Source of the DNA: Saccharomonospora sp. CUA-673
GTDB taxonomy: Bacteria > Actinomycetota > Actinomycetes > Mycobacteriales > Pseudonocardiaceae
Assembly (NCBI RefSeq): GCF_001942305.1
Contig: NZ_MKKE01000066.1
Coordinates: 124,001-188,000 of the forward strand
Direction: 5' to 3'
Length of the DNA: 64,000 nucleotides
Of this stretch, positions 44,197 to 53,827 are shown one piece after another. Under the pieces are notes generated by a model. That model was not told the origin of the DNA and ran no database searches. It saw only the letters and a list, made by a program, of their open reading frames with translations. The stretch's first letter is position 1; the number at the start of each line of letters is the position of its first letter. The translations under genes and the position numbers were made by a program.

Positions 44197-44521
44197 CGCC
44201 ACCAACGCTCGCGCGGGGAGCACCCGCTAAAGCCAGAGGAGCGGAACCGGTATGCCGGACCACCCCCCGCTCGCGCGGGGAGCACGGTCGGCACACGCCG
44301 AAACGTGTGCGTATGGAGGGACCACCCCCGCTCGCGCGGGGAGCACGCCGCGATCGCCACCGTGGCCAGCCAGGGTTGAGGACCACCCCCGCTCGCGCGG
44401 GGAGCACGCGGTGCGGATCCCGTTCCACGCCGCGGTCCAGGGACCACCCCCGCTCGCGCGGGGAGCACTGCTGCAGCTCCAACCGGCGAGAGGGGACCAC
44501 CCCCGCTCGCGCGGGGAGCAC
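44196..44521 (+). CRISPR. Orphan type I-E-like CRISPR array, 6 repeats / 5 spacers
   Basis: The 28-bp repeat starts GGACCACCCCCGCTCG and ends CGCGGGGAGCAC, the form typical of actinobacterial type I-E arrays, with an internal CCCCGC...GCGGGG stem. Repeats lie at 44196-44223 (5' half degenerate), 44257-44285 (one extra C), 44319-44346, 44380-44407, 44441-44468 and 44494-44521. The first four spacers are 33 bp and the fifth is 25 bp. There are no cas genes in the window, so any use depends on a host I-E system. The array is bounded by a parS-like site on the left and, after 150 bp with short hairpins (such as CCCTGAGCAGCGCTCAGGG at 44603), by the catabolic transposon on the right. Direction is not certain; the degenerate repeat would mark the old end. 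Confidence 0.93.
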
Positions 44522-44674
44522 ACTCGCTGACCTGTGCTCATACCGTCGGTATCCCCGCTATGAAGTTAGTTGGGGGTGAGTAGGAGATCACTCTCCTACG
44601 GTGCCCTGAGCAGCGCTCAGGGCTGCGCGCTTCGCCGCGGACAGCCACACCAGCCAAGGGCCGGCGGGGACTTA

Positions 44675-44732
44675 GGGGTGGGAACCGGATACGCAGGAAA
44701 GGGGCCGCGGCGAGGTATCGGTGCTGGTCAGA
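44675..44732 (+). repeat. Left TIR of the catabolic transposon
   Basis: Starts GGGGTGGGAACCGGATACGC and ends TATCGGTGCTGGTCAGA, 58 bp. It differs from the right TIR at two positions and borders the CRISPR leader side. Confidence 0.88.
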
Positions 44733-44808
44733 TGCCGGTGTGGTGCGGCGTTTCCCGCGGTGGCTAGGGTTTTGCGGTCCGGACTGACGACCGTGCTGGG
44801 ATGCGGAG

Positions 44809-47800
44809 TTGACCTCGATCGATCGCACCGCGTATCCGCGGTTCAAGCGGGTGGTCTCGGCGCGGGAGCTGGCTGAGGCGTTCACCCCGACCGCTGAGGA
44901 GATGGTGTGGGCGCGGGGCAAGACCCAGCGTGATCAGCACTTGTTGGCCCTGGTGGTGCGGCTGAAGTCGTATCAGCGGTTGGGGTATTTCCCGAAACTG
45001 GCCGACGTTCCGCTGGCGGTAGTCGAGCATGTCCGGGACGCGCTGGGGCTGCCGGCCGGGGTGACCGCGGAGACCGATGCTGTGCGCACGGCGAAGCGGC
45101 ACCGGCAGTTCGTGCGTGAGCACCTGGGCGTGGCCTACGAGGCCGACAAGGTGCGCGCGATCGCTGAGCAGGCGATCCGCTCGGCGGTGCAGACCAAGGA
45201 CAATCCGGCGGATCTGATCAACGTGGCGTTGGAGGAGCTGGTCCGGACCCGCTGTGAGCTGCCGGGCTATTCGACGCTGGACGAGATGGCCGCGACGATC
45301 CGCGCGGAGGTCAACGCCGCGTTCTTCGCGCGGGTGGCCGGCCGGTTGGGTCGGGCAGAGCGGGCGCGGTTGGAGCGGCTGCTGCTGGTGGATCCGGGCA
45401 CGCGCCGCAGCGAGTTCGACCGGCTCAAGGCCCCGGCGGGGGCGGCCACGGTGGGCAAGTTCAAGCAGCGTCTGGCGCATGTGCAGGCCCTGGATGCCAT
45501 CGGTGCGACCGAGGCGTGGCTGGAGGGTGTGCCGGCGGGCAAGATCAGCCATTTCGCGGGCGAGGCGCGGGTGACCACGGTCGATGACCTGCGCCGGATG
45601 GGCGAGGCCAAGCAGCTGACGTTGCTGGTCAGCTTGCTGCATCAGCAGCGCATCGCCGCGCGCGACGAGGTGGTGACGATGTTCTGCAAGCGCATGGCCG
45701 CCATTCACAAGAAGGGTAAGGAACGGCTGGATCAGCTGCATGAGGCCCACCGTGCCGAGTCCGAACGACTCCTCGGGGTCTTCGGCGAGGTGTTGAGCGG
45801 TACCCGCGAGGCGACCGCAGCCCCTGAGCCACCGTCCGCGGAGGGGGCTGCCGCACCGGTGGTGGGCGGGTCCCGTGATGCGGAGGTGGGCGAGGGGGAG
45901 CTTGCTGAACGAGCCGGACGCCTGCTGCTGAAGACGTTGGCATCCGCAGGCGGGGTGGAGCAGCTGTCAGCGGCCCACGAGGCCGTGTCGGCCTATCACG
46001 GCAACAACTACCTGCCGCTGTTGGAAGCCTTCTACCGCTCGCACCGTTCAGCGCTGTTCACCCTGGTCGACGCCTTGGAGCTGGTGGCCACGACGGCGGA
46101 TCGCAGTGTCATCGACGCGGTGGAGTTCCTGCGCGCCAACCGCGATCGACGCTCAGAGTGGATCCCAGAGGCGACCACACATACCCGCGATGACCAGCAG
46201 CTCACCATGAGCGTCGATGTCGGCGCGTTCGCCGGAGTGTTGTGGCGCAAGGTGCTGCGGGACAAGCACCGGCCGGGGATGCTGGCGCGCCGGCACCTGG
46301 AAGTGTGCGTGTTTTCGTACCTGGCCGCCGAGCTGCGCTCCGGGGATATCGCCGTGTCCGGGTCGGAGTCCTATGCCGATCTGGGCGCGCAGCTGATGTC
46401 GTGGAGCGAGTGCGCACCGCTGGTGCCCCAGTTCTGCGAACAGGCCGGGATCCCGACCGACGCACCGGCGCTGGTCGACTTCTACCATCGCCGGTTGTCC
46501 CAGGTCGCCGCTGAGGTGGACGCGGGGTATCCGGCCAACACCGACCTGGTCCTCGAAGGCGGCCGGCCGGTGCTCAAACGCCGCAAGGGCACGGAGCGGC
46601 GCCCGTCGGCGTTGGCGTTGGAACAGGCGATTCACCAGCGACTGCCCGAGCGCAGCCTGCTCGACATCCTCACCCGCACCGCGTACCTGACCGGCTGGCC
46701 CCGCCACCTCGGCCCGGCCTCCGGCTCGGATCCCAAGATCCGCGACAGCCTGGGCCGCTACGTGCTCACCGCCTACGCCTACGGCGCCAACCTCGGCGCG
46801 ACCGAGGTCGCCCGGCACATGCGTGGCGAGATCTCCGCGCACGAGCTCTACACCACCGGCAACAAACACTCCACCGCCGACAAGGTCCACAAGTGCTCGG
46901 CCGACGTGATCAACGCGTTCGCCACGCTGGACGTGGCCGGCATGTGGGGCGACGGGCAGATCGTGGCCGCCGACGGCTCACAGATCGACACCTGGAACAA
47001 CAACCTGCTGGCCGAGTCCCACATCCGCTACGGCGGCTACGGCGGACTGGCGATGCGGTTCGTGGCCGACTCCTACATCGCTCTGTTCAGCCATTTCGTA
47101 CCCTGCGGCGCCTGGGAGGCCGTATACATCATCGACGGGCTGCTGCACAACGACTCCGACGTCGAACCCGAGACCATCCACGCCGACACGCAGGGCCAGT
47201 CGCTGCCGGTGTTCGGCCTGGCCGCGCTGCTGGGCTTCGACCTGCTGCCGCGCATCCGCAACTGGCACGACCTGACCTTCTACCGCCCCGAGGCGGCCAC
47301 CCGCTATCAGCACATCGACTCGTTGTTCGACGAGCACACCATCGACTGGGACCTGATCGAGCGACACTGGCCTGATCTGCTGCGCACCGCGATCTCCATC
47401 CGCGAAGGTCGGGTGTCGTCGGTGACGCTGCTGCGTCGGCTGGGCACCCATTCGCGCAAGAATCGGCTGTACCGGGCGTTTCGGGAGCTGGGCCGGGTCA
47501 TCCGCACGATCACGCTGCTGCGCTACCTCTCGGACCCCGGGATGCGGGCCCAGATCACGGCGATCACGAACCGGGCCGAAGGGTTCCACAATTACGCGGA
47601 CTGGCTCATGATCGGCGGGCGGGTCCTCGGCCACAACGACCCGGACCACCAAGAGCGCATCGTCAAGTTCAACGAGCTGCTGGCCAACTGCGCGGTCTAC
47701 TCCACCGCGCTGGACATCACCGACGCGGCCAACCAGCTCGCCGCCGAGGGGCACCAGGTCGACACCGACGATCTGGCCACCGTCACCCCCTATATCCAGC

Positions 47801-47922
47801 ACACGATCCGCCGCATGGGCGACCTCGTACTCAACCTCACCCCACCCGAGGACACGCCCGTCACCCGACTCGACCTCGAACCCCGCGTGCTGTTCGCCGC
47901 GCCCACCGGGCCGGTCCGATAG
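44809..47922 (+). CDS. tnpA: Tn3-family transposase, intact
   Basis: The 1037-residue protein is the only complete Tn3 transposase in the window. It has the DUF4158 N-terminal region (YPRFKRVVSARELAEAFTPT), a Glu/Ala-rich linker near residues 340-370, and the catalytic core with VAADGSQIDTWNNNLLAESH, IHADTQGQSLPVFGLAALLG and the C-terminal RNRLYRAFRELGRVIRTITL helix. The start is a TTG at 44809 preceded by GGAG; no ATG or GTG in the same frame is well placed. It is unrelated in detail to the three broken tnpA genes and belongs to the 58-bp TIR pair. Confidence 0.93.
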   Translation: MTSIDRTAYPRFKRVVSARELAEAFTPTAEEMVWARGKTQRDQHLLALVVRLKSYQRLGYFPKLADVPLAVVEHVRDALGLPAGVTAETDAVRTAKRHRQFVREHLGVAYEADKVRAIAEQAIRSAVQTKDNPADLINVALEELVRTRCELPGYSTLDEMAATIRAEVNAAFFARVAGRLGRAERARLERLLLVDPGTRRSEFDRLKAPAGAATVGKFKQRLAHVQALDAIGATEAWLEGVPAGKISHFAGEARVTTVDDLRRMGEAKQLTLLVSLLHQQRIAARDEVVTMFCKRMAAIHKKGKERLDQLHEAHRAESERLLGVFGEVLSGTREATAAPEPPSAEGAAAPVVGGSRDAEVGEGELAERAGRLLLKTLASAGGVEQLSAAHEAVSAYHGNNYLPLLEAFYRSHRSALFTLVDALELVATTADRSVIDAVEFLRANRDRRSEWIPEATTHTRDDQQLTMSVDVGAFAGVLWRKVLRDKHRPGMLARRHLEVCVFSYLAAELRSGDIAVSGSESYADLGAQLMSWSECAPLVPQFCEQAGIPTDAPALVDFYHRRLSQVAAEVDAGYPANTDLVLEGGRPVLKRRKGTERRPSALALEQAIHQRLPERSLLDILTRTAYLTGWPRHLGPASGSDPKIRDSLGRYVLTAYAYGANLGATEVARHMRGEISAHELYTTGNKHSTADKVHKCSADVINAFATLDVAGMWGDGQIVAADGSQIDTWNNNLLAESHIRYGGYGGLAMRFVADSYIALFSHFVPCGAWEAVYIIDGLLHNDSDVEPETIHADTQGQSLPVFGLAALLGFDLLPRIRNWHDLTFYRPEAATRYQHIDSLFDEHTIDWDLIERHWPDLLRTAISIREGRVSSVTLLRRLGTHSRKNRLYRAFRELGRVIRTITLLRYLSDPGMRAQITAITNRAEGFHNYADWLMIGGRVLGHNDPDHQERIVKFNELLANCAVYSTALDITDAANQLAAEGHQVDTDDLATVTPYIQHTIRRMGDLVLNLTPPEDTPVTRLDLEPRVLFAAPTGPVR

Positions 47923-48130
47923 GGGATCGGCCCAGCTCCATCAAACGAGCAGGATGAGCCCCAGTCCCTGGACATGCGAAAAGAGGCAGAGCGCCCCGGA
48001 GGGGGCGTACCTTGCTGCAGGGTCCGGAGTTCATGGGACCCAGACCCGCGTATTTGTGAATGGTGGACAAGGCGGATCGAAGATATCGTCGATGTTTGAT
48101 ATAGGAATGAGCCACCAACCGGGTCTAGTG

Positions 48131-48145
48131 TCGTGCATCACACGA
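48131..48145. promoter_or_regulatory. Inverted repeat upstream of the CoA ligase
   Basis: TCGTGCATCACACGA, 5-bp arms TCGTG/CACGA, 23 bp before the ligase start. It lies in a 245-bp non-coding gap (47923-48167) after tnpA and is the best operator candidate for the cargo genes; the PucR protein encoded at the far end is the likely binder, which is an inference. Confidence 0.5.
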
Positions 48146-48167
48146 AGTAGCACTCTAGGGGTGGCAT

Positions 48168-49625
48168 GTGAGTATCGGTTACCTACCGTGGAGTCACCCG
48201 GACTCTGCTATGGGGAATCCGGGTCTGCGGGACAGCCGCAACGATCTAACCTATGCGCAGGTTGTCGAACGGGTCGACGCTTTCGCCGAGGAACTTTCGG
48301 AACGCGGGCTTGGCCCCGGCGATGTTCTTGGTGTGATGTTGCCGAACCAAGTCGAGTTGCTTATCGGGCTGCTCGCTGCCTGGCGCGTGGGAGCCGCCGC
48401 GACGCCGCTCAATCCCGCGTTCACCGAGCACGAGGCGGAGTACCAGCTGGGTGACTCCGGTGCTGGTCTTGTGCTCAACGCAAGCCCGGACGCTCCGAGC
48501 GCGGGACTACCGGCGATCCACGTCGACGAGATGCGTGCGGTAGCTACGGGTTGCCTCCCCCAGAGGGAGGTGCGTCCGGACGAGCTGGCCTTGCTGATCT
48601 ACACGAGCGGATCGACCGGCCGACCCAAGGGTGTCATGCTCGATCACGCCAACCTTCATGCCATGGCCTCGATGACTGCAGAACACTTCAGGATCACCGA
48701 CTCTGATCACTGCTTGCTCATCTTGCCACTGTTTCACGTCAATGCGATTTGTCTCAGCTTCCTGACGACGATGTTGTGCGGTGGCCAGCTCACGATTATG
48801 GAGCGTTTCAATCCGGAATCATTCCTGGCTGCCGTCGAGCGGCACAGGCCTACGTACTTCGCGGCCGTACCGACCATGTATGCGCGCCTGGCTGAGCTTC
48901 CGGACGACGTCTCGTTCGACACGTCGTCGTTGCGGTTAGCGGTCTGTGGCGCGGCGCCGGTGTCAAAGGCGCTGCTCGAGCGTTGTGAGCAGCGGTTCGG
49001 GTTCGTGCTGGTCGAGGGGTACGGGCTCACGGAAGGTACCTGTGCGTCGACCTGCAACCCAGTCGACGGTGTGCGCAAGCTCGGCACCGTCGGGCCTGCC
49101 CTGCCCGGGCAGCGGATTGCCACGATCTCGCCGGAGGGCAAGATTCTCCCGGCAGGTGAGGTCGGCGAGGTCGTCATCCAGGGCGCCAACGTGATGCGTG
49201 GCTACCTGCACCGCCCGGAGGATACCGCCGCGACGCTCGTGGACGGATGGCTGCGCACCGGTGACGTCGGCCGTGTCGACGAGGACGGCTATCTCACCCT
49301 CGTTGATCGAGTGAAGGACATGATCATCCGAGGTGGGGAGAACCTGTACCCCAAGGAGATCGAATCCGTGCTGTACGGCCACCCAGCGGTCCTGGAGGCC
49401 GCCGTCGTCGGGGCCCCAGATCCGCTGTACGGGGAGGTCCCGGTGGCCTACGTCGTGCCGTACCCGGACACCCCGGTGACCGTCGACGAGCTGCTCGAAC
49501 GCTGCCGGCGAAACCTCACGAAGGTCAAGATTCCCGTCGAGATCCACCTACTTGACACGCTGCCGAAGAACCCGGTCGGCAAGATCGACAAACCGGGCCT
49601 GCGGAAGACCCCGCAACCCCGCTAG
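48168..49625 (+). CDS. Acyl-CoA synthetase (ANL superfamily)
   Basis: The 485-residue enzyme activates a carboxylic acid to its CoA thioester through an acyl-adenylate. The ATP-binding P-loop YTSGSTGRPKG is at residues 145-155, followed by GYGLTEGTCAST, DGWLRTGDVG, the hinge VDRVKDMIIRGGENLYPKEI and the catalytic Lys in PKNPVGKIDKP. The substrate cannot be read from the sequence. GTG 48168 is used. Lengths and motifs match long- or medium-chain and aryl acid ligases alike. It is the first gene of the plus-strand cargo operon. Confidence 0.93.
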   Translation: MSIGYLPWSHPDSAMGNPGLRDSRNDLTYAQVVERVDAFAEELSERGLGPGDVLGVMLPNQVELLIGLLAAWRVGAAATPLNPAFTEHEAEYQLGDSGAGLVLNASPDAPSAGLPAIHVDEMRAVATGCLPQREVRPDELALLIYTSGSTGRPKGVMLDHANLHAMASMTAEHFRITDSDHCLLILPLFHVNAICLSFLTTMLCGGQLTIMERFNPESFLAAVERHRPTYFAAVPTMYARLAELPDDVSFDTSSLRLAVCGAAPVSKALLERCEQRFGFVLVEGYGLTEGTCASTCNPVDGVRKLGTVGPALPGQRIATISPEGKILPAGEVGEVVIQGANVMRGYLHRPEDTAATLVDGWLRTGDVGRVDEDGYLTLVDRVKDMIIRGGENLYPKEIESVLYGHPAVLEAAVVGAPDPLYGEVPVAYVVPYPDTPVTVDELLERCRRNLTKVKIPVEIHLLDTLPKNPVGKIDKPGLRKTPQPR

Positions 49626-49702
49626 CACACCCCGCGGATGCAACGGACCGGAGAGCACCAGCCGGCCCGGCAGCACCCCTATGCCCCAGTGAAGGAGCCG
49701 AA

Positions 49703-51526
49703 ATGGGGTTCAAAACAGGCGATTTCCCGCCCGTGGACATGGAGACGTTCCTCGACAAGCCGCTACGGGAACGCATCAAGACGCTGGCCCTGCACTGGGT
49801 CGAGTACGGCTTCGGCACCCCGAGGCAGATCGCGGCGACCTACGTGGTCAAGGTGCTGTTCCTCTACGTGCTCGCGGGCACGGCGCTGGCGACCTGGACC
49901 TCCGGGATCGGCCCGTTCTGGGAGGTCACGAGCTGGTGGGACCAGCCGATCGTCTACCAGAAGTTGGTGCTGTGGACGGTTTTCCTCGAGGCATTCGGAG
50001 TTGCGGGCTCGTGGGGCCCGTTGGCCGGCAAGTTCAAGCCGATGACGGGCGGTGTGCTGTTCTGGGCCCGCCCCGGCACGATCCGGCTGCGGCCCTGGAA
50101 GCGGGTTCCGTTCACCAGCGGCGACCGCCGCACCGCGGGTGATGTGGTGCTGTATCTGGGCTTGCTGGTCACGTTGCTGGTGGCCATAGTCCTGCCCGGA
50201 GTCCCGAGCGCAAGCCTGTCGGCGGCGTTGCCCGGCACTACGGCCGGTCTGGTGAACCCGACTCTGCTGATCGCGCCGATCGTGCTGCTGGTGCTGTGCG
50301 GTCTGCGGGACAAGACGCTCTTCATTGCTGCCCGTAGTGAGCAATACCTGCCCGCGATGGTGTTCTTCGCGTTCCTGCCGTTCGTCGACATGATCATCGC
50401 GCTGAAGTTGTTGATCGTGAGTGTGTGGGTCGGTGCCGGGGTGGCGAAGTTCGGGCGGCACTTCACCAACGTCGTCCCGCCGATGGTGAGCAACACCCCC
50501 TGGTGGCCGCCGCGGTGGTTGAAGCGGGCCCACTACCGGGACTTCCCGCGCGACATTCGTCCATCGAAGCTCGCGACCTTTATGGCGCACGTGGGCGGCA
50601 CGCTGGTCGAGATCGTCACGCCGCTGGTGCTGCTGCTGTCCAGCAACTACTGGCTGACGCTGGCCGCCGTGGTGTTGATGGTGTTGTTCCACGTGTTCAT
50701 CACCTCGACGTTCCCACTGGCGGTGCCGCTGGAGTGGAACATCCTGTTCGCCTTCGCCGCGGTCTTTTTGTTCCTCGGTCACCCGGCGTGGGCTGGCTAC
50801 GGGATCGGGGACATGTCCTCGCCGTGGCTGACGGTGGCGATCGTGGCCGGGCTGGTGTTCTTCCCCGTCCTGGGTAACCTGCGCCCGGACCTGGTCGCGT
50901 TCACTCCGTCCATGCGCCAATACGCCGGTAACTGGGCCTCGGCACTGTGGGCGTTCGCCCCGGGCGCGGAGGACAAGCTCAACGCGCTGCCGCACCGGCC
51001 CACGAAGAACCAGGTCGACCAGTTGCAAGCTCTGGGCTATCCGGCCCCGGCTGCGGAGATCACGATGCAGCAGACCATCGCGTGGCGCTCGATGCACAGT
51101 CAGGGCCGGGGACTGTTCTCGGTACTCATGAAGAACCTTGCCGATCTCGACGAGCGGACCGTGCGCGAGGGCGAGTTCGGCTGCAACTCGCTGATCGGGT
51201 TCAACTTCGGTGACGGGCACCTGCACAACGAGGATCTGATCCGTGCGGTGCAGAGCCGGGTCGGCTTCGCCCCGGGCGAGTGGGTCGTGGTCTGGGTCGA
51301 ATCGCAGGCCATCCACTCGAGGGTCCAGCATTACAAGGTCATCGACGCCGCGCTCGGCGTGATCGAACGCGGCACATGGAAGGTTGCCGACGCCGTGGCC
51401 GAGCAGCCCTGGCTGCCCAACGGCCCCATCCCGCTGACGGTCACCTGGACCCGCAAGGCAGGATCCGGGGTGCCGTCGGTCCGGCGCGGCGACGAGACCG
51501 ACTCGGCGGTGGGGAGCTCGGCATGA
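49703..51526 (+). CDS. DUF3556 multi-helix membrane protein
   Basis: The 607-residue protein begins MGFKTGDFPPVDMETFLDKP, the start signature of DUF3556 proteins known mostly from mycobacteria and relatives. It has about ten hydrophobic helices in residues 45-400 and a soluble C-terminal domain of about 180 residues (TKNQVDQLQALGYPAPAAEI, EFGCNSLIGFNFGDGHLHNE). Function is unknown. A membrane-embedded oxidoreductase or transporter partner for the FAD protein is plausible, because its stop overlaps the FAD gene ATG (ATGA) and the two families often co-occur. AAGGAG-like sequence precedes the ATG. Confidence 0.85.
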   Translation: MGFKTGDFPPVDMETFLDKPLRERIKTLALHWVEYGFGTPRQIAATYVVKVLFLYVLAGTALATWTSGIGPFWEVTSWWDQPIVYQKLVLWTVFLEAFGVAGSWGPLAGKFKPMTGGVLFWARPGTIRLRPWKRVPFTSGDRRTAGDVVLYLGLLVTLLVAIVLPGVPSASLSAALPGTTAGLVNPTLLIAPIVLLVLCGLRDKTLFIAARSEQYLPAMVFFAFLPFVDMIIALKLLIVSVWVGAGVAKFGRHFTNVVPPMVSNTPWWPPRWLKRAHYRDFPRDIRPSKLATFMAHVGGTLVEIVTPLVLLLSSNYWLTLAAVVLMVLFHVFITSTFPLAVPLEWNILFAFAAVFLFLGHPAWAGYGIGDMSSPWLTVAIVAGLVFFPVLGNLRPDLVAFTPSMRQYAGNWASALWAFAPGAEDKLNALPHRPTKNQVDQLQALGYPAPAAEITMQQTIAWRSMHSQGRGLFSVLMKNLADLDERTVREGEFGCNSLIGFNFGDGHLHNEDLIRAVQSRVGFAPGEWVVVWVESQAIHSRVQHYKVIDAALGVIERGTWKVADAVAEQPWLPNGPIPLTVTWTRKAGSGVPSVRRGDETDSAVGSSA

Positions 51527-52949
51527 GCACGGCGGTCGTGGTCGGCGGTGGGCCCAACGGGCTCGCCGCCGCCATCGCCCTGACCCGGGCGGGAGTGCAA
51601 GTCACCGTGCTCGAGGCCGCCGACGAGATCGGCGGTGGCACCCGGTCCGGCGAAGCGATCCTTCCCGGGTTGGTCCACGACCACTGCTCGGCGTTCCACC
51701 CCATGGCCGTCGGCTCGAGTTTCCTGCACGGCCTCGACCTGGGCCGCTACGGCCTGCAGTGGCGACTTCCGGAGATCGACTGCGCGCATCCGCTCGACGA
51801 CGGCACCGCAGGGGTGCTGCACCGGTCCGTGGCCGAGACCGCTGCCGGTCTCGGCGCCGACGGCGCCCGCTGGTCGCGGCTGTTCGCAAGGCCGGCGGCC
51901 GACTACGACGCGCTGGCGGAGGACATCCTCGGACCGCTACTGCGGATCCCGCACCACCCGATCCGGCTCGCCCGCTTCGGGATCCCCGCCCTGATGCCGG
52001 CCTCAGTGCTGGCGAAGGCCTTCGCGGGCGAACAGGCCAAAGCCTTGCTCGGTGGGGTCGCCGCACACGCGTTCCATCCGCTGCACCGACCGCTGAGCTC
52101 CAGCATCGGGCTGGGCATCCTGACGGCGGGACACCGGCACGGCTGGGCGGTCGCGGCCGGCGGCTCGCAGTCGATCACCGACGCGATGGCGGCGTTGCTG
52201 CTCGATCTCGGTGGAAAGATCGAGACCGGGGCGCGGGTGCGATCCACAGCGACCTGCCGGAAGTCGACGTGAGGATGTTCGACCTCGCCCCCACCGCGGT
52301 GGCCAACATCCTGGGCGACCGGCTGCCCCCGCGCGTCGCCCGAGCCTACCGGCGGTTCCGCTACGGCCCGGGGGCGTTCAAGGTCGACTTCGCGGTCGCC
52401 GACGGGGTGCCCTGGACGGCCGAACCGGCGCGCCGGGCGGGCACCGTCCACGTCGGCGGCACGTTCGCCGAGGTCGCCGCGACCGAGCGCGACATCCACG
52501 CCGGCCGGATGCCGCAGCGACCGTTCGTGCTCGTCGGACAGCAGTACCTAGCCGACCCGCAGCGCTCGGTGGGCAACGTGCACCCGGTGTGGACCTACGC
52601 CCACGTCCCGAACGGCTACACCGGCGACGCCACCCAAGCGATCATCGCGCAGATCGAGCGCTTCGCCCCCGGATTCCGGGAGCGGATCGTGGGCATCACC
52701 GAGCGCACCACACCCGGTTTCGCCGAGTACAACCCGAACTACGTCGGCGGCAACATCCTCACCGGGGCGAAGAACATCCCCCAGCTCGTGTTCGGACCCC
52801 GCACCACCCTCACCCCCTACGACGTCGGGCTACCCGGGCACTTCCTGTGCTCGGCCGCCACACCACCCGGCCCCGGCGCACACGGCATGTGCGGCGCGAA
52901 CGCCGCCGACCGCGCTCTGCGGTACCTGCGTAGCGCGCGGCGCTTCTAA
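51523..52949 (+). pseudogene. FAD-dependent oxidoreductase (phytoene desaturase-like), frameshifted
   Basis: ATG 51523 starts STAVVVGGGPNGLAAAIALT, a dinucleotide-binding motif, followed by EAADEIGGGTRS. The frame stops at 52272; another frame, open before that point, continues SDLPEVDVRMFDLAPTAVAN, GAFKVDFAVADGVPWTAEPA, QQYLADPQRSVGNVHPVWTY and the C-terminal LPGHFLCSAATPPGPGAHGM to 52949. Together they make about 475 residues, the family length, with one indel at about 52240-52255. These enzymes desaturate or oxidise hydrophobic substrates. The gene is coupled to the DUF3556 gene. Confidence 0.85.
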
Positions 52950-53026
52950 CAAGCGGGGCGACAGGCGGCCCCTAGCTAGCCGGTCGCCCCGCTGACCATT
53001 TCCACTACACCGAAGGGAGGTCACTC

Positions 53027-53797
53027 ATGTCTCGAGTCCAGGACAAGGTCGTGCTCATCACCGGCGCTGCGACGGGGATCGGGGCTGCCGCCGCGGTCAG
53101 GCTCGCCGATGAGGGGGCCACCGTGATCGTCACCGATGTCAACGAGTCCGGTGGCAAAGCGGTCGTCGAGCAGATCACCGCGGCCGGGGGGACCGCCGAG
53201 TTCCTCGCCCATGACGTCGCACATGAAGACGAATGGATCCGCGTCACCGGCCACGTGCGCGAGGTGTACGGGCGGATCGACGTCCTTGTGAACAACGCCG
53301 GTATCTACCTCATCGCCCCGCTCGCGGAGACCACGCTGGAGGACTGGAACCGATTGATGGCGATCAACGTCACCGGCACGTTCCTCGGCCTGAAGCATGT
53401 CGCACCCGGAATGGCAGAAGCCGGCGGGGGCGCGATCATCAATCTTTCGTCCATCGCTGGTCTGATGGGCACCGCGGGGCACACGCTCTACGGGGCCAGC
53501 AAGGGCGCCGTGCGCACCATGAGCAAGGACGTCGCCGCCGAGTACGCCGCCGCGAACGTGCGGGTGAACTCGCTGCACCCGACCTACGTCAACACCTCCA
53601 TGGCCGCCTACGGCGCACAGACCGCCGGGGTTTCGCTCGACGACCTCGGGCCCGCGCTGTCCCCTCTCGGCCGGATCGCCGAGACCGGCGACGTCGTCAA
53701 CTTCATCCTGTTCCTCGCCTCCGATGAAGCCTCCTACCTCACCGGTAGCGAATACACGATCGATGGCGGCGGCTCCACGCTGCTGTCGCTCGGCTGA
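53027..53797 (+). CDS. Short-chain dehydrogenase/reductase 1
   Basis: The 256-residue NAD-dependent enzyme has TGAATGIG at the coenzyme site, NNAGIY, a catalytic Ser in NLSSIAGLMG, YGASK (Tyr and Lys of the active site) and a C-terminal DGGGSTL. Asp at the end of strand 2 (IVTDVNESGG) favours NAD over NADP. Sequence style resembles cyclopentanol, cyclohexanol and hydroxysteroid dehydrogenases, which would suit oxidation of a secondary alcohol to a ketone. GAAGGGAGG precedes ATG 53027. SDR 2 follows 30 bp downstream. Confidence 0.92.
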   Translation: MSRVQDKVVLITGAATGIGAAAAVRLADEGATVIVTDVNESGGKAVVEQITAAGGTAEFLAHDVAHEDEWIRVTGHVREVYGRIDVLVNNAGIYLIAPLAETTLEDWNRLMAINVTGTFLGLKHVAPGMAEAGGGAIINLSSIAGLMGTAGHTLYGASKGAVRTMSKDVAAEYAAANVRVNSLHPTYVNTSMAAYGAQTAGVSLDDLGPALSPLGRIAETGDVVNFILFLASDEASYLTGSEYTIDGGGSTLLSLG

Positions 53798-53827
53798 CCT
53801 CACCACTCACACACCAAGGAGCGAACA

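Noticed and set aside
44224-44493. Spacers targeting sequence within this window
   Set aside because: No spacer could be matched by eye to any other part of the window; a database search was not possible.
44196-44521. A nearby cas operon for the CRISPR array
   Set aside because: No Cas1, Cas2, Cas3 or Cascade-like protein was recognised anywhere in the window.
44139-44579. Proteins with repeated ARGSTP/PARAGST peptides
   Set aside because: They are translations of the CRISPR repeats.
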